A stretch of DNA of 64,000 nucleotides from JAIOSF01 sp047159865 (lineage in GTDB: Bacteria; Campylobacterota; Campylobacteria; Campylobacterales; Arcobacteraceae). The position numbers and the translations under genes were made by a program. Positions 7,993 through 16,854 of this stretch are shown here, one piece after another (the first letter of the stretch is position 1; each line of letters starts with the position of its first letter). The stretch lies in assembly GCF_047159865.1 (NCBI RefSeq), contig NZ_AP038804.1, forward strand, positions 62,001-126,000, written 5' to 3'. Under the pieces are notes generated by a model that worked only from the letters and a program-made list of their open reading frames with translations, did not search any database and was not told the DNA's origin.

Positions 7993-9374
7993 ATCATACC
8001 TTTCATATACATTTCATAAAAAGGAGAGCTTAAGTCACTTAGTATCTCTTCTATTTTTTCTTTTTCATTTAGATTTGTAAAGCTTTCTTTATATGGCATT
8101 TTATTGATTGCTATTAAATCTTTTGCTTTATCGTCTTTTTTTATTATTAATTCAATTGCCTTTATCATATCTATACTATGTGTTGCAATAATTATATTTG
8201 CTCCTGCTTGTGCTACTTTATAAAGGACATCCACAAGTGCCACTTGCCATTTTGGATGAAGATGTGCTTCTGGCTCATCGATGATAAGAAATGAACCTTT
8301 ATTTATGATATTATTTCTAAGAAGCAAATCTATAAGTCCTATATTACTAAGTCCCATCGCTGTTAACGATAATGGTATGGAAATTCCTTTTTCATTAATA
8401 TATTCTATATCTCCTGATTTAGTTATATTTAATTTCCCATTCATAAGAGCTTGTAATTCATCACTTAATTCTTTAAAATCTGGTTTATCAAGATATTTCT
8501 TATCCAAAAATTCATAAAGTTTTTCTATATAAAGAGGATAGCCTTTTAGGTATCTATCATTAAAAATATCCAAAGTTTTAGAAAGAAATCTATTTTCACT
8601 TTTCTCTAAACCTTTTCTTATCTTCAGATATACAGGAGAATCAATAAAAACTATATTTCTTAGTTTTTGAATTTCCATGATTCCTTTTGAAGAGAAGGAA
8701 AAATCTAAAATGCCATTTTCATCGGTGATCATATTTCCTATGCTATCTATATCAAATTTAATTTTTTTACTTTTTGATTCACCATTTAAAAGTGTTTTTA
8801 AATTTGTTACTTGAAAATTTTTTTTAAAATTATCATCTAAATTTTCTTCAATACCATGTACTACTACTTTTTTATAATCCTTTACAATATTGATTATTTT
8901 TTCAAAATTTATAAGAATGTCATCTAAGTTTTTTTTTACTATTTGAAATTTTTTTAATGTTTCTCTTTGTTTATAATAATACTTTATGGCTTCTATAATA
9001 TCTATACACTTTTCTTCAAACTCTTTTGATAGTAATTCTTGTATATCCAACTCTGATGATTGATATGCTTCAAACATTGATATTAAAAAAGGATCATATT
9101 CATTATGAAATCTTTCAATAAACTCTCTATCAACTGCTGCTTGTGATGAAAACTTATCTTCAAAAGCAGCAAATTGTTTCTTTATCAATGTTAAATTTTC
9201 TATAAATTCTCTTGTAATATAGTCTTTATTAAGTGCATCCAAGATACTATAAATACTTTTTGTAGCAAAACTTTTTCCGCTACCATTTTCACCTGCAATG
9301 ATAGTCAATGGTTTTATCACAAAATTTGCTTTTTTTATATTTCCAAGATTTTCTATATTTAGATTAAAATTCAT
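7989..9374 (-). CDS. AAA15/OLD-type ABC-ATPase, stand-alone
   Basis: This 461-residue protein is built as an SMC/Rad50-like ATPase. Walker A GENGSGKS is at 28-35, a long helical insert with charged coiled-coil-like segments spans about 70-320, a signature-like region lies at about 335-350, and Walker B FLIIDEPEAHLHP is at about 361-374 with THS at about 398. No TOPRIM nuclease domain follows, which separates it from full OLD nucleases. Such ATPases work with nucleases or toxins in phage defence, or in DNA repair. It is a clear functional outsider between ptmE and legF and is coupled to the gene at 7456-7992. Confidence 0.8.
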   Translation of the reverse strand: MNFNLNIENLGNIKKANFVIKPLTIIAGENGSGKSFATKSIYSILDALNKDYITREFIENLTLIKKQFAAFEDKFSSQAAVDREFIERFHNEYDPFLISMFEAYQSSELDIQELLSKEFEEKCIDIIEAIKYYYKQRETLKKFQIVKKNLDDILINFEKIINIVKDYKKVVVHGIEENLDDNFKKNFQVTNLKTLLNGESKSKKIKFDIDSIGNMITDENGILDFSFSSKGIMEIQKLRNIVFIDSPVYLKIRKGLEKSENRFLSKTLDIFNDRYLKGYPLYIEKLYEFLDKKYLDKPDFKELSDELQALMNGKLNITKSGDIEYINEKGISIPLSLTAMGLSNIGLIDLLLRNNIINKGSFLIIDEPEAHLHPKWQVALVDVLYKVAQAGANIIIATHSIDMIKAIELIIKKDDKAKDLIAINKMPYKESFTNLNEKEKIEEILSDLSSPFYEMYMKGMM

Positions 9375-9397
9375 TTTTTTACCTTTTGTATCACTTA

Positions 9398-10444
9398 CTA
9401 AAACACCTCGTCATATTCTTCATTTGCTTTTTTATACTCTTCTAGTCTTCCAATATCTAGCCAATATTCTCTTAAAGGAAATGATATGATATTTTTTTCT
9501 TCACTTATAAGTTTTTCAAAAAGTGTTGGCATATCATAAAACTCATTTTGAGGAATATATTCCAATATCTCTGGACTTAACATATATATCCCTGCACTTA
9601 CAAAAAATTTATGTGTTGGTTTTTCTTCTATAGAAAGTATTTTACTATCTTTTATATTTACAACACCATAAGGCACTTGAAAATCATACTCTCTTACACA
9701 CATTGTACCCATAGAATTATTTGAAATATGATAGCTATCTAAATGTTCAAAATTTACATTTGTGAGCAAGTCACCATTCATCACAAAAAATGGCTCAGTT
9801 GGTTTATTTTTTAGTAGGCTCAATGCACCTGCAGTTCCCATCCGTTGTTCTTCGAAAATATACTCAATATTTACTCCAAATTCACTACCATCTTTAAAAA
9901 AATCTTGTATAACATCTGACTTATAATTCACGCATAAAACAATATTGGCATATCCATACTCTGCAAACTTTTCTACTATAGTTTGAAGAATCGGTTTATT
10001 ACCAACCTTTAGCATAGGTTTTGGTGTATTATCTGTAAGTGGCCGTAGTCTTGTACCAAGTCCACCTACCATAAGGATAACTTTATTTATTTTCTCTTTT
10101 GGTTTGATAAGCTCATCTATTTCTTTAATACCTAGAAGTTTTCCATTTGCATCTACGATAGGTATCTGATGGAGCTTTTTAGCTAATGCTATTTTTAAGA
10201 TATCTTCTTTTGTATCACTTATTTTAGCAACAGTTGGTGTTTTAAAAATGATAGATTCTATAGAACTATTTAAATCAAGCCCTTGAAGTAAACCTCTTCT
10301 AATATCCCCATCAGTTAAAGTACCAAGTAGTTTGTTATTTTCATCTACGACTAAGGCTATTTGCATAGCTGCTTTATCTATTATCTCTAAAGCATTCTTT
10401 ATCGTTGAGTTTTGTTGTAATTTTAATTTTTCTATATTTTGCAT
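9398..10444 (-). CDS. ptmE: glucosamine-1-phosphate guanylyltransferase, CBS plus nucleotidyltransferase
   Basis: Two CBS motifs fill residues 1-120 (LVDENNKLLGTLTDGDIRRGL and PIVDANGKLLGI). A nucleotidyltransferase domain follows from about 125, with LMVGGLGTRLRPLTDNTPKPML and the metal-binding NGD at about 220. This CBS-NTP-transferase fusion is the PtmE architecture of the Campylobacter legionaminic pathway, where it makes GDP-glucosamine and so routes the pathway through GDP-linked sugars. It is 348 residues, close to family length. It follows legG after one base. Another NDP-sugar pyrophosphorylase role is possible, but the leg context makes PtmE the best call. Confidence 0.85.
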   Translation of the reverse strand: MQNIEKLKLQQNSTIKNALEIIDKAAMQIALVVDENNKLLGTLTDGDIRRGLLQGLDLNSSIESIIFKTPTVAKISDTKEDILKIALAKKLHQIPIVDANGKLLGIKEIDELIKPKEKINKVILMVGGLGTRLRPLTDNTPKPMLKVGNKPILQTIVEKFAEYGYANIVLCVNYKSDVIQDFFKDGSEFGVNIEYIFEEQRMGTAGALSLLKNKPTEPFFVMNGDLLTNVNFEHLDSYHISNNSMGTMCVREYDFQVPYGVVNIKDSKILSIEEKPTHKFFVSAGIYMLSPEILEYIPQNEFYDMPTLFEKLISEEKNIISFPLREYWLDIGRLEEYKKANEEYDEVF

Positions 10445-10445
10445 A

Positions 10446-11606
10446 TTAAACCTTTAGATTATAAAATGATTTTTTTAATATATTATCTAAATCAACATTT
10501 TTTATAACTTCAATAATTTGTTCACTAGCGCATCCATCACCATAGGGATTTTTTACTGTTTTTAAAATATCTTTGAACTCACTCAAATAAAGTTTATCAA
10601 AAGCTTTTTTAATACTTTGTTTATTTGGTTCGCAATCTAGCACACTGTCTGCTTTGATTCGCCCTTTTTGTCTATCTCCAATATTGATTGTTCCTATTTT
10701 AAAACTAGGAGCTTCGGCTAATCCACTTGAACTATTTCCTACCATCGCATCTACATATTGTAAAGCACTTAGATATCTAAGTTGTCCTAAAGATGTAAAG
10801 CATACTGCTTTATGAGCATTTTTAGCCACATAGTCATCACACATTTGATTTATAATTCTTCCATCAGTGTCACTATTTGCTTTTGTGAAAATTATATTTG
10901 TATCTTCTAACTCATCAATAACATCTAAAAGTTCTACAAATTGCTCTTTTGCTGTTGAGTTTTCAAGTGTTACGGGATGAAATGTCACTAATATATTTTT
11001 CCTATTAAGTTTAAAATCAATTGACTTTTCAAACTCTTCTTTTGATAGTAAGTTTAATCTTTTAATATTTTCTATTCCCATTCCCCCTACATTAAAAACT
11101 CTTGATGGACTTTCACCCAATTGTATCACTCTATTTTCATACTCATTAGTAGCTACAAAATGAAGATGACTCATTTTAGTGATACTATGACGAATAGATT
11201 CATCAAAAGCACCCTCTGTTGTTTCTCCACCATGCAAATGAGCAATAGGAATTTGAGCTATCATAGCTGCACTTACAGCAGAAAATATCTCATATCTATC
11301 ACCAAGTACGATTATAATATCAGGTTTTAATTCTTCATAGCTTTCTGCAAAAGATATCTGAGCTAAGCCCATAGATTTAACAATACCAACCGATGTATCA
11401 GAAGATAAAAGCATCTCTATTTTTTTATTTATTTTAAAATCATTTTCTATTTCTTTATAAGTAAGTCCAAATTCAGGACTTAAATGCATACCTGTAACTA
11501 TAATTTGAAGTTCTAAATCTTTATCTGTTTCTATCTCTTTAATCAGCCAATAAAGTAAGCCGTATTCTGCTCTTGTACCTGTTACTACACATATTTTTCT
11601 AGTCAT
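10446..11606 (-). CDS. legG: GDP/UDP-N,N'-diacetylbacillosamine 2-epimerase (hydrolysing)
   Basis: At 386 residues this belongs to the NeuC/LegG family of hydrolysing 2-epimerases. It has the N-terminal VVTGTRAEYGLL loop, GDRYEIFSA, HLHGGETTEGAFDESIRHSI, the helix with FHPVTLENS, and GNSSSGLAEAPSFKIGTINIGDRQKGR near the C-terminus. It releases 2,4-diacetamido-2,4,6-trideoxymannose from the nucleotide-linked precursor made by LegB, LegC and LegH. Its ATG overlaps the stop of the upstream AlbA-type gene as ATGA. Confidence 0.9.
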   Translation of the reverse strand: MTRKICVVTGTRAEYGLLYWLIKEIETDKDLELQIIVTGMHLSPEFGLTYKEIENDFKINKKIEMLLSSDTSVGIVKSMGLAQISFAESYEELKPDIIIVLGDRYEIFSAVSAAMIAQIPIAHLHGGETTEGAFDESIRHSITKMSHLHFVATNEYENRVIQLGESPSRVFNVGGMGIENIKRLNLLSKEEFEKSIDFKLNRKNILVTFHPVTLENSTAKEQFVELLDVIDELEDTNIIFTKANSDTDGRIINQMCDDYVAKNAHKAVCFTSLGQLRYLSALQYVDAMVGNSSSGLAEAPSFKIGTINIGDRQKGRIKADSVLDCEPNKQSIKKAFDKLYLSEFKDILKTVKNPYGDGCASEQIIEVIKNVDLDNILKKSFYNLKV

Positions 11607-12910
11607 ATTAAAACATAGCCTCCTGTTTTAGGTGCACCTTTGAACTCTATTATGTTTTCATCTCTGAGTTGCTTTATATATCTTTCAATGGTTCTTTGTG
11701 TAACAATTGAAAAATTTTCTGCTATCATATTAGCTTTTACGGGTTGATTTTCTTTTATAAATTCAAGTACTTCATTTACTCCGACATTTACTCCGACATT
11801 TACTCCGACATTTACTCCGACATCTTCTTTTATTTCTCTTGTATCTTTATAAAAAACATTTCTCATATAATTTTTCTTTATATTAAAACTTTCTTTCCCA
11901 TAAACAGATAAAATCCTATTAAGTCCTGAACCTAAGTGTTCTACTAGCTCAAGATCTTTATATATTCGCATGATTTCTCTACTATTTGGCTTGGAGTATC
12001 CATCAAAAAATTCTTCTTCATTTTTAATCGTTGATAGTCCACCTGTTGAAGTTATCTCTATTCTATCATCAAATATCTCAAAAACTGGAGGATTTTCTGT
12101 AGTATAGTCGTTGTGAACTATTGCATTTATCACAGCTTCTCTTAAGGCTACTTTATTCCAAAGTGGTTGTTCTTTTCTTCTATTAGATGTGATGAGTGCA
12201 GCTGTTTTATTTTCTATTTCTAATTTTTCTAAAACACTTTTAGTAGCTTTTATGAGTGAACAATAGCCATATTCATTGTTTTCTATTAAATCAATTTTAT
12301 CGTTTCCTTTATATTTTGCTACTTTTATAGATGTGCCATTTGTATCAGCCATAAGATATGCTACATAGTTATAATATCCATCTTCTGTCAAAAGTTCAAG
12401 ATTTGAGGCAAATTTATCATTGAGTTTCAGTCCTATCTCTTGATAATAGATTTTTAACTGCTCAAAAGTAAGATCTTGTCTTCTTGATTTTATATTGCCA
12501 AGTGAGTTTCTTACTCTTTTTGCAAAAAGGTCTTCTATCATATTTTCAGTCATAGGTTCACTACTGCTTCCAACTCTTATAAAACAACCTTTGACTGACA
12601 TACCATGTTTTTTAACATAATAAGGAGTTTCTCTTCCACTTGCAATATTAATTTTGATAATATTTTTTTGCTCTTTTTGCTCTACTGTCACTTCAAAAAG
12701 TCCAAGACAAGATGGAGAGATACCATGTTTTAGTTTATCTTTTATCTTTAGCTGAGTCTCATCGCTATCTGATACACCAACTATTTGACCTAAGCTACCT
12801 ATCCCTATATAAACAATACCACCATCTCTAGAGTTCAAAAAAGCCACAACCTCTTTTTCAAATCCATCAGTAAGTTTGACTTTATATTCTATACGGTTTG
12901 TTTCACTCAT
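11603..12910 (-). CDS. AlbA_2 / histidine-kinase-like ATPase / winged-helix protein
   Basis: This is a 435-residue putative regulator or helicase-related protein. It has an AlbA_2 (Schlafen-type DNA-binding) domain at 1-130 (EYKVKL, AFLNSRDGGIVYIGI), an HATPase_c_4 domain at about 230-330 (REAVINAIVHNDY, FDDRIEITSTGGL), a repeat of four GVNV units at about 366-381 and a winged helix at the C-terminus (TQRTIERYIKQLRDENIIEF). Such proteins are common in accessory regions and are usually solitary. Here both ends overlap legI and legG by 4 bases, so it is locked into the leg operon. It may control the locus or be a passenger. No biochemical role in sugar synthesis is expected. Confidence 0.8.
   Translation of the reverse strand: MSETNRIEYKVKLTDGFEKEVVAFLNSRDGGIVYIGIGSLGQIVGVSDSDETQLKIKDKLKHGISPSCLGLFEVTVEQKEQKNIIKINIASGRETPYYVKKHGMSVKGCFIRVGSSSEPMTENMIEDLFAKRVRNSLGNIKSRRQDLTFEQLKIYYQEIGLKLNDKFASNLELLTEDGYYNYVAYLMADTNGTSIKVAKYKGNDKIDLIENNEYGYCSLIKATKSVLEKLEIENKTAALITSNRRKEQPLWNKVALREAVINAIVHNDYTTENPPVFEIFDDRIEITSTGGLSTIKNEEEFFDGYSKPNSREIMRIYKDLELVEHLGSGLNRILSVYGKESFNIKKNYMRNVFYKDTREIKEDVGVNVGVNVGVNVGVNEVLEFIKENQPVKANMIAENFSIVTQRTIERYIKQLRDENIIEFKGAPKTGGYVLI
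11774..11823 (-). repeat. four tandem copies of a 12-base repeat inside a coding region
   Basis: The unit ATTTACTCCGAC on the plus strand is repeated four times without mismatch from 11774 to 11821. It encodes the alternating GVNV linker between the ATPase-like and winged-helix domains of the AlbA_2 protein. As the unit is a multiple of three, copy changes would alter linker length but keep the frame. Confidence 0.9.
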
Positions 12911-13908
12911 ATCAACTCATCTTCTTTATAGTCTTGAATAGCTACACTTCCAACTATCTCATCCCATCTCATAGGACTTATACCATTGCCTGGTCTTTTG
13001 ATAGCTAAGTTTGTTTCACTTAACAGATCACCTTTTTTTATAGCACTCTTTGCTACTATAGATTTTCTAGCTATTTGTATATTTGGTGTTTCACTTTTTG
13101 AAGGTTTTTTTACGCTACTTCCGAGCGCTAATTCTATATTACGAATTGCACTTACCATAGCTTTTAATTCATCAGGTTCTAAACTAGCCTTATGGTCAGG
13201 TCCTTCCATAGTCTTATCAAGCGTAAAGTGCTTTTCTATACAACTAGCACCCATAGCAACTGCTGCTGTTGGTACTTCTATACCTAAAGTATGGTCACTA
13301 TATCCGAAAGCTACATCAAAAGTATTTCCAATAGTCACCATCGCTTTTAGATTTACATCTTCCATAGGTGTTGGATACATTGTATTTGCATGCAAAACAG
13401 TAATATTTTCTTTTTGTGTACCAGCTTCTATCAAGATATCTAGAGCATCTTCAATTTCACCAATATCAGCCATACCAGTAGAAAGTATCACTTTTTTGTT
13501 CAGTTTTCCTATATGTCTAAGATATGGAAGATTTGTGATCTCACCACTTGGAATTTTAAAAATTTCTAAGCCTAAACCATTGAGAAGTTCTATACTATCA
13601 TGGTCAAATGGCGTTGATAAAAACATGATATTTTTAGAATTGCAATATGATATAAGTTCTTTGTGTGTATTGATATCCAGTTCAAGTTTTTTGAGCATAT
13701 TAAACTGAGAATCATCTCCATCATTCATATTTGTTTTTTGATACTGAGCTTTTTTTGCATTTTTACTCACTAAGTTTGAAGCTTTAAATGTTTGGAACTT
13801 TACAGCATCCACACCTGCTTCATACGCTACATCAATAAGTTTTTTTGCTAAATCAAAAGAACCATTATGGTTTACACCTGCTTCTGCTATTATAAATGTT
13901 TTATTCAT
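12907..13908 (-). CDS. legI: N,N'-diacetyllegionaminate synthase
   Basis: This NeuB-family enzyme of 333 residues condenses phosphoenolpyruvate with the trideoxymannose released by LegG. Landmarks are FIIAEAGVNHNGSFDLAKKLI at the start, DAVKFQTFKASN, LSTPFD, ILSTGMADI, HANTMYPTP, GYSDHTLG and the metal-site ASCIEKHFTLDKTMEGPDHKAS. A C-terminal antifreeze-like SAF domain follows at about 275-333 (ARKSIVAKSAIKKGDLLSETNLAIKRPGNGISP). Family members include NeuB, PseI and LegI. The absence of pse-type neighbours and the GDP-type PtmE nearby favour LegI. Confidence 0.87.
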   Translation of the reverse strand: MNKTFIIAEAGVNHNGSFDLAKKLIDVAYEAGVDAVKFQTFKASNLVSKNAKKAQYQKTNMNDGDDSQFNMLKKLELDINTHKELISYCNSKNIMFLSTPFDHDSIELLNGLGLEIFKIPSGEITNLPYLRHIGKLNKKVILSTGMADIGEIEDALDILIEAGTQKENITVLHANTMYPTPMEDVNLKAMVTIGNTFDVAFGYSDHTLGIEVPTAAVAMGASCIEKHFTLDKTMEGPDHKASLEPDELKAMVSAIRNIELALGSSVKKPSKSETPNIQIARKSIVAKSAIKKGDLLSETNLAIKRPGNGISPMRWDEIVGSVAIQDYKEDELI

Positions 13909-14480
13909 TTTGATACACTCCCTGCTTTTATAAATCCATATATATTTACACTTTCTTTAGAAGTTGCATTACTTCCAAAAAATGTATTTCCTTCTACAAC
14001 TACTCCACCGTTTAAAACGCTTGCCGTTGAGATATGGCAATTATCTTTAACCTTACAGTCGTGTTCTATAAGTGCTTTTGTATTTATGATACAGTTTTTA
14101 CCTATGCTTGCATTTGCATTTATTAGTGCTTGATGCATCACAACTGTTCCTTCGTCCACACTTGCATGTTTTGATACATAAGCAAGTGGAGAGATGATAG
14201 TAGGTAGATTAAATCCTATCGCTTTTAGCTTATCAAAAAGTTTGACTCTTACTTCATTGGTTTTAATCTGTCCTATTGTTATACAAGCATTTTGACAAGA
14301 TTTAAATAACTCTTCAAGATTATCATCACAAGCTATGATTTCATAGCCTAAAACCTTTGTACCAATAAGCTCTTTTTTATCTACTATTCCAATGATATTG
14401 TATTTGTTTTCTTGCTCAATAACATCTATCACACTATGACAATGTCCACCACCACCTATAAGGATAATATTTTGTTTCAT
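13905..14480 (-). CDS. legH: legionaminic pathway N-acetyltransferase, NeuD/PglD family
   Basis: The 191-residue protein has an N-terminal PglD-like Rossmann domain (IILIGGGGHCHSVIDVI) and a C-terminal left-handed beta-helix of hexapeptide repeats (VSKHASVDEGTVVMHQALINANASIGKNCI...). His in INTKALIEHDCKV is in the position of the catalytic base of the family. It would acetylate the 4-amino group made by LegC. It is coupled to legC and legI by overlaps of 1 and 4 bases. Confidence 0.85.
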   Translation of the reverse strand: MKQNIILIGGGGHCHSVIDVIEQENKYNIIGIVDKKELIGTKVLGYEIIACDDNLEELFKSCQNACITIGQIKTNEVRVKLFDKLKAIGFNLPTIISPLAYVSKHASVDEGTVVMHQALINANASIGKNCIINTKALIEHDCKVKDNCHISTASVLNGGVVVEGNTFFGSNATSKESVNIYGFIKAGSVSK

Positions 14481-15619
14481 TACAAAATTACACTACTTGG
14501 AATATTTACAACTCTTTCTTCAAGATATTTTGCATTTTTAAGATCGCTACTCTGGCAGTTTTCAAACATCTCTAACTCATTCATCAATTTCCAGATTGGC
14601 CGTGTCATCATGCCATTTTTATTTGTAAACTCTAGAAACTCATCTCTTGTTTTTACATCTTTAAGAACCACAGCTTGTAGCCAATAATTTGATGATGAAT
14701 TTTGTGGCTGGTTAATAAAATCTATATCATCAATAGTTTTAAAAAAATCATCATATTTCAAAGCTAGTTCTTTTTTATTTTCTACAAACTTATCTAGTTG
14801 TTCTAGTTGTGCAACTAATAATGCTGCATTTAAATTTGGCATACGATAATTGAAACCTATCTCATCATGTACATACTCAAATGGATGTGGTACTTTTGCT
14901 GTTGTAGTGAGATGTTTTGCTTTTTTAGCTAATGTCTCATCATCTGTAACGATAACTCCACCACCACCACTTGTTATGATTTTATTTCCATTAAAAGAAA
15001 ATGCTCCTACTTTACCAAATGTTCCTGTATGTTTTTCATTGTAGTAACTTCCTAAAGATTCAGCGGCATCTTCAACTAACGCGATATTCCACTTATCACA
15101 GATATCTCTGATTTCATCTATTCTACATGAGTGTCCAAAAGTATGCATAGGTACGCACGCTTTTATTACTTTTTTTGTCGTTTTATTTATACATTGATTG
15201 TTTATGATTTCACAATTAATTTCTAAAAAATTTTTTAAAGAATCTGGGCTTAAACCCATCGTATCTAAATCAACATCTACAAATATAGGCTTCGCACCTA
15301 TGTATGAGATAGCATTACAAGTAGCTATAAAAGTAAGTGGCTGTGTGATTACTTCATCATCTTTTTTTACATCTGCTAAAATAAGAGAGATATGAAGAGC
15401 TGCTGTTCCATTTACAGTGGCAATAGCAAACTTACTTCCAACTTTTGAAGCAAACTCTTTTTCAAACTGATCTACATATTTTCCTACACTTGAAACAAAT
15501 GTAGAATCAATACAATCGTTTAGATACTTTTTTTCATTCCCTATAAATCTTGGTTCATGTAAAGGAATAAAGTCATTTGTATTAAATGTTTTTTTTATAA
15601 AATTAACTATTTTTTCCAT
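14480..15619 (-). CDS. legC: sugar-nucleotide 4-aminotransferase
   Basis: This is a DegT/DnrJ/EryC1/StrS family PLP enzyme of 379 residues. It has ATVNGTAALHISLILADV, DEVITQPLTFIATCNAI, LVEDAAESLGSYYNEKHTGTFG with the PLP Asp, SFNGNKIITSGGGG with the Schiff-base Lys, and GFNYRMPNLNAAL. It transfers an amino group from glutamate to the 4-keto sugar made by LegB. It starts within the stop of legB. Length is normal. Confidence 0.87.
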   Translation of the reverse strand: MEKIVNFIKKTFNTNDFIPLHEPRFIGNEKKYLNDCIDSTFVSSVGKYVDQFEKEFASKVGSKFAIATVNGTAALHISLILADVKKDDEVITQPLTFIATCNAISYIGAKPIFVDVDLDTMGLSPDSLKNFLEINCEIINNQCINKTTKKVIKACVPMHTFGHSCRIDEIRDICDKWNIALVEDAAESLGSYYNEKHTGTFGKVGAFSFNGNKIITSGGGGVIVTDDETLAKKAKHLTTTAKVPHPFEYVHDEIGFNYRMPNLNAALLVAQLEQLDKFVENKKELALKYDDFFKTIDDIDFINQPQNSSSNYWLQAVVLKDVKTRDEFLEFTNKNGMMTRPIWKLMNELEMFENCQSSDLKNAKYLEERVVNIPSSVIL

Positions 15620-16809
15620 TACATCTTCCCATCAAGATATTTACCTGTTTCTTTATGTCCAAAGTCTGGAATCATAGTATAAAATTCTTTTACAATATCT
15701 TCTTTTGTCCAAGATAAATTTTGTTTAAAAGTTTTAATTGTAGTTTCAAAATGATTTAACTTTTCTTCTTCAAATATCGCTTCATTTTTAATCACTCCTA
15801 AATTTTCAAATCTATCCATATCTAAAGTTTCTTGATCTGTAAAAAACTCTTCAAAATCTTTTTCACCTGTTGTATCACTAGGAGTAAATAAACAAGGATA
15901 TTTCCCTTCTTGAGGTAAAATTTTTGCTAATTTTCTTGCTTCCTCTTCATCTTTACATAAATATGGTTCATATCCTAAACTTTCAAGATATTTAACTGCA
16001 ATATCTGAAAAAGTTATAAGGTGTAAGTTTTCACTAAGTTTTGGGAAAAATATATCTCTATTTTCTCCAAAAACACAAGACATAAGACAAAGCTCACCAC
16101 TCTCTTGTGGAGTTACAAAATATCTTTTTATATCATTTGGTGCTACTAGTGGTTGGTTTTTTTTGATTCGTTGATCAAATCCATGAAGTAAAGATCCATC
16201 AGAAAAAGCTACATTTGCAAATCTTGCCATAGAAACTTTCATATCTTGAGATTTTCTATTTACAAACATCTCCATGATTCTTTTGCTAGCTCCCATCATA
16301 TTTACAGGATTAGCTGCTTTGTCCGTACTCACACAAAAATATTTTTTTGTTCCATTTTGGATAGACTGAGCTATTGTTTTATCAGTATTGAAAATATTTG
16401 TTTCAATCATTCGCATAAGTGTATATGGATCTTTTTCACTTCGTACATGTTTTAAAGCAGAAAGATTTAGCACATAATCATATTGACCATCAGATTTGAT
16501 AAATGCATCATATTCTAAAGAACCAATATCAAGTGCATAAGTAGCAAACTCACCATCAATATATCCAAAAGAACTCCTAATATCTCTAACCAACTCAACC
16601 ATATTGTTCTCACTAATATCAACAACATGAAGTTTTTTAGGATTTCGTTTAAATATTTCTTTTGTTACAGCTTGACCTATAGAACCAGCTCCTCCAATAA
16701 CAAGAAATGTAGAACTTGAAACTATCTCTTTGAGTTCTGTATCATTGTTTTTTATATCTTCTACAAAAAGTTCTTTTGTTCTACCTATTAGATTTAATAT
16801 TTTATTCAT
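15619..16809 (-). CDS. legB: nucleotide-sugar 4,6-dehydratase
   Basis: I start at the ATG at 16809, which has GGAA about 8 bases upstream. A TTG codon at 16821 would place that site inside the gene. The 396-residue extended SDR has the FVIGGAGSIGQAVTKEIF nucleotide loop, DIRSSFGYIDG, a STDKAANPVNMMGASK stretch carrying the YxxxK-equivalent region, and KRYFVTPQESGELC. It makes the 4-keto-6-deoxy intermediate from GDP- or UDP-GlcNAc. It is the first gene of the leg block, 45 bases after msbA. PseB-like or CapD-like dehydratases are related alternatives. Confidence 0.85.
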   Translation of the reverse strand: MNKILNLIGRTKELFVEDIKNNDTELKEIVSSSTFLVIGGAGSIGQAVTKEIFKRNPKKLHVVDISENNMVELVRDIRSSFGYIDGEFATYALDIGSLEYDAFIKSDGQYDYVLNLSALKHVRSEKDPYTLMRMIETNIFNTDKTIAQSIQNGTKKYFCVSTDKAANPVNMMGASKRIMEMFVNRKSQDMKVSMARFANVAFSDGSLLHGFDQRIKKNQPLVAPNDIKRYFVTPQESGELCLMSCVFGENRDIFFPKLSENLHLITFSDIAVKYLESLGYEPYLCKDEEEARKLAKILPQEGKYPCLFTPSDTTGEKDFEEFFTDQETLDMDRFENLGVIKNEAIFEEEKLNHFETTIKTFKQNLSWTKEDIVKEFYTMIPDFGHKETGKYLDGKM

Positions 16810-16854
16810 TTTATATTCCAATTTATAATTTTTAGTTACTTAATTCATATTCTA

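Noticed and set aside
7456..9374. Full OLD nuclease, Gabija or Septu system
   Set aside because: There is no TOPRIM domain on the ATPase and no HNH or UvrD-type partner, so I left the pair unnamed.
12986..13708. 240-codon plus-strand frame opposite legI
   Set aside because: It is the antisense shadow of legI, with no ribosome site and no recognisable domain.
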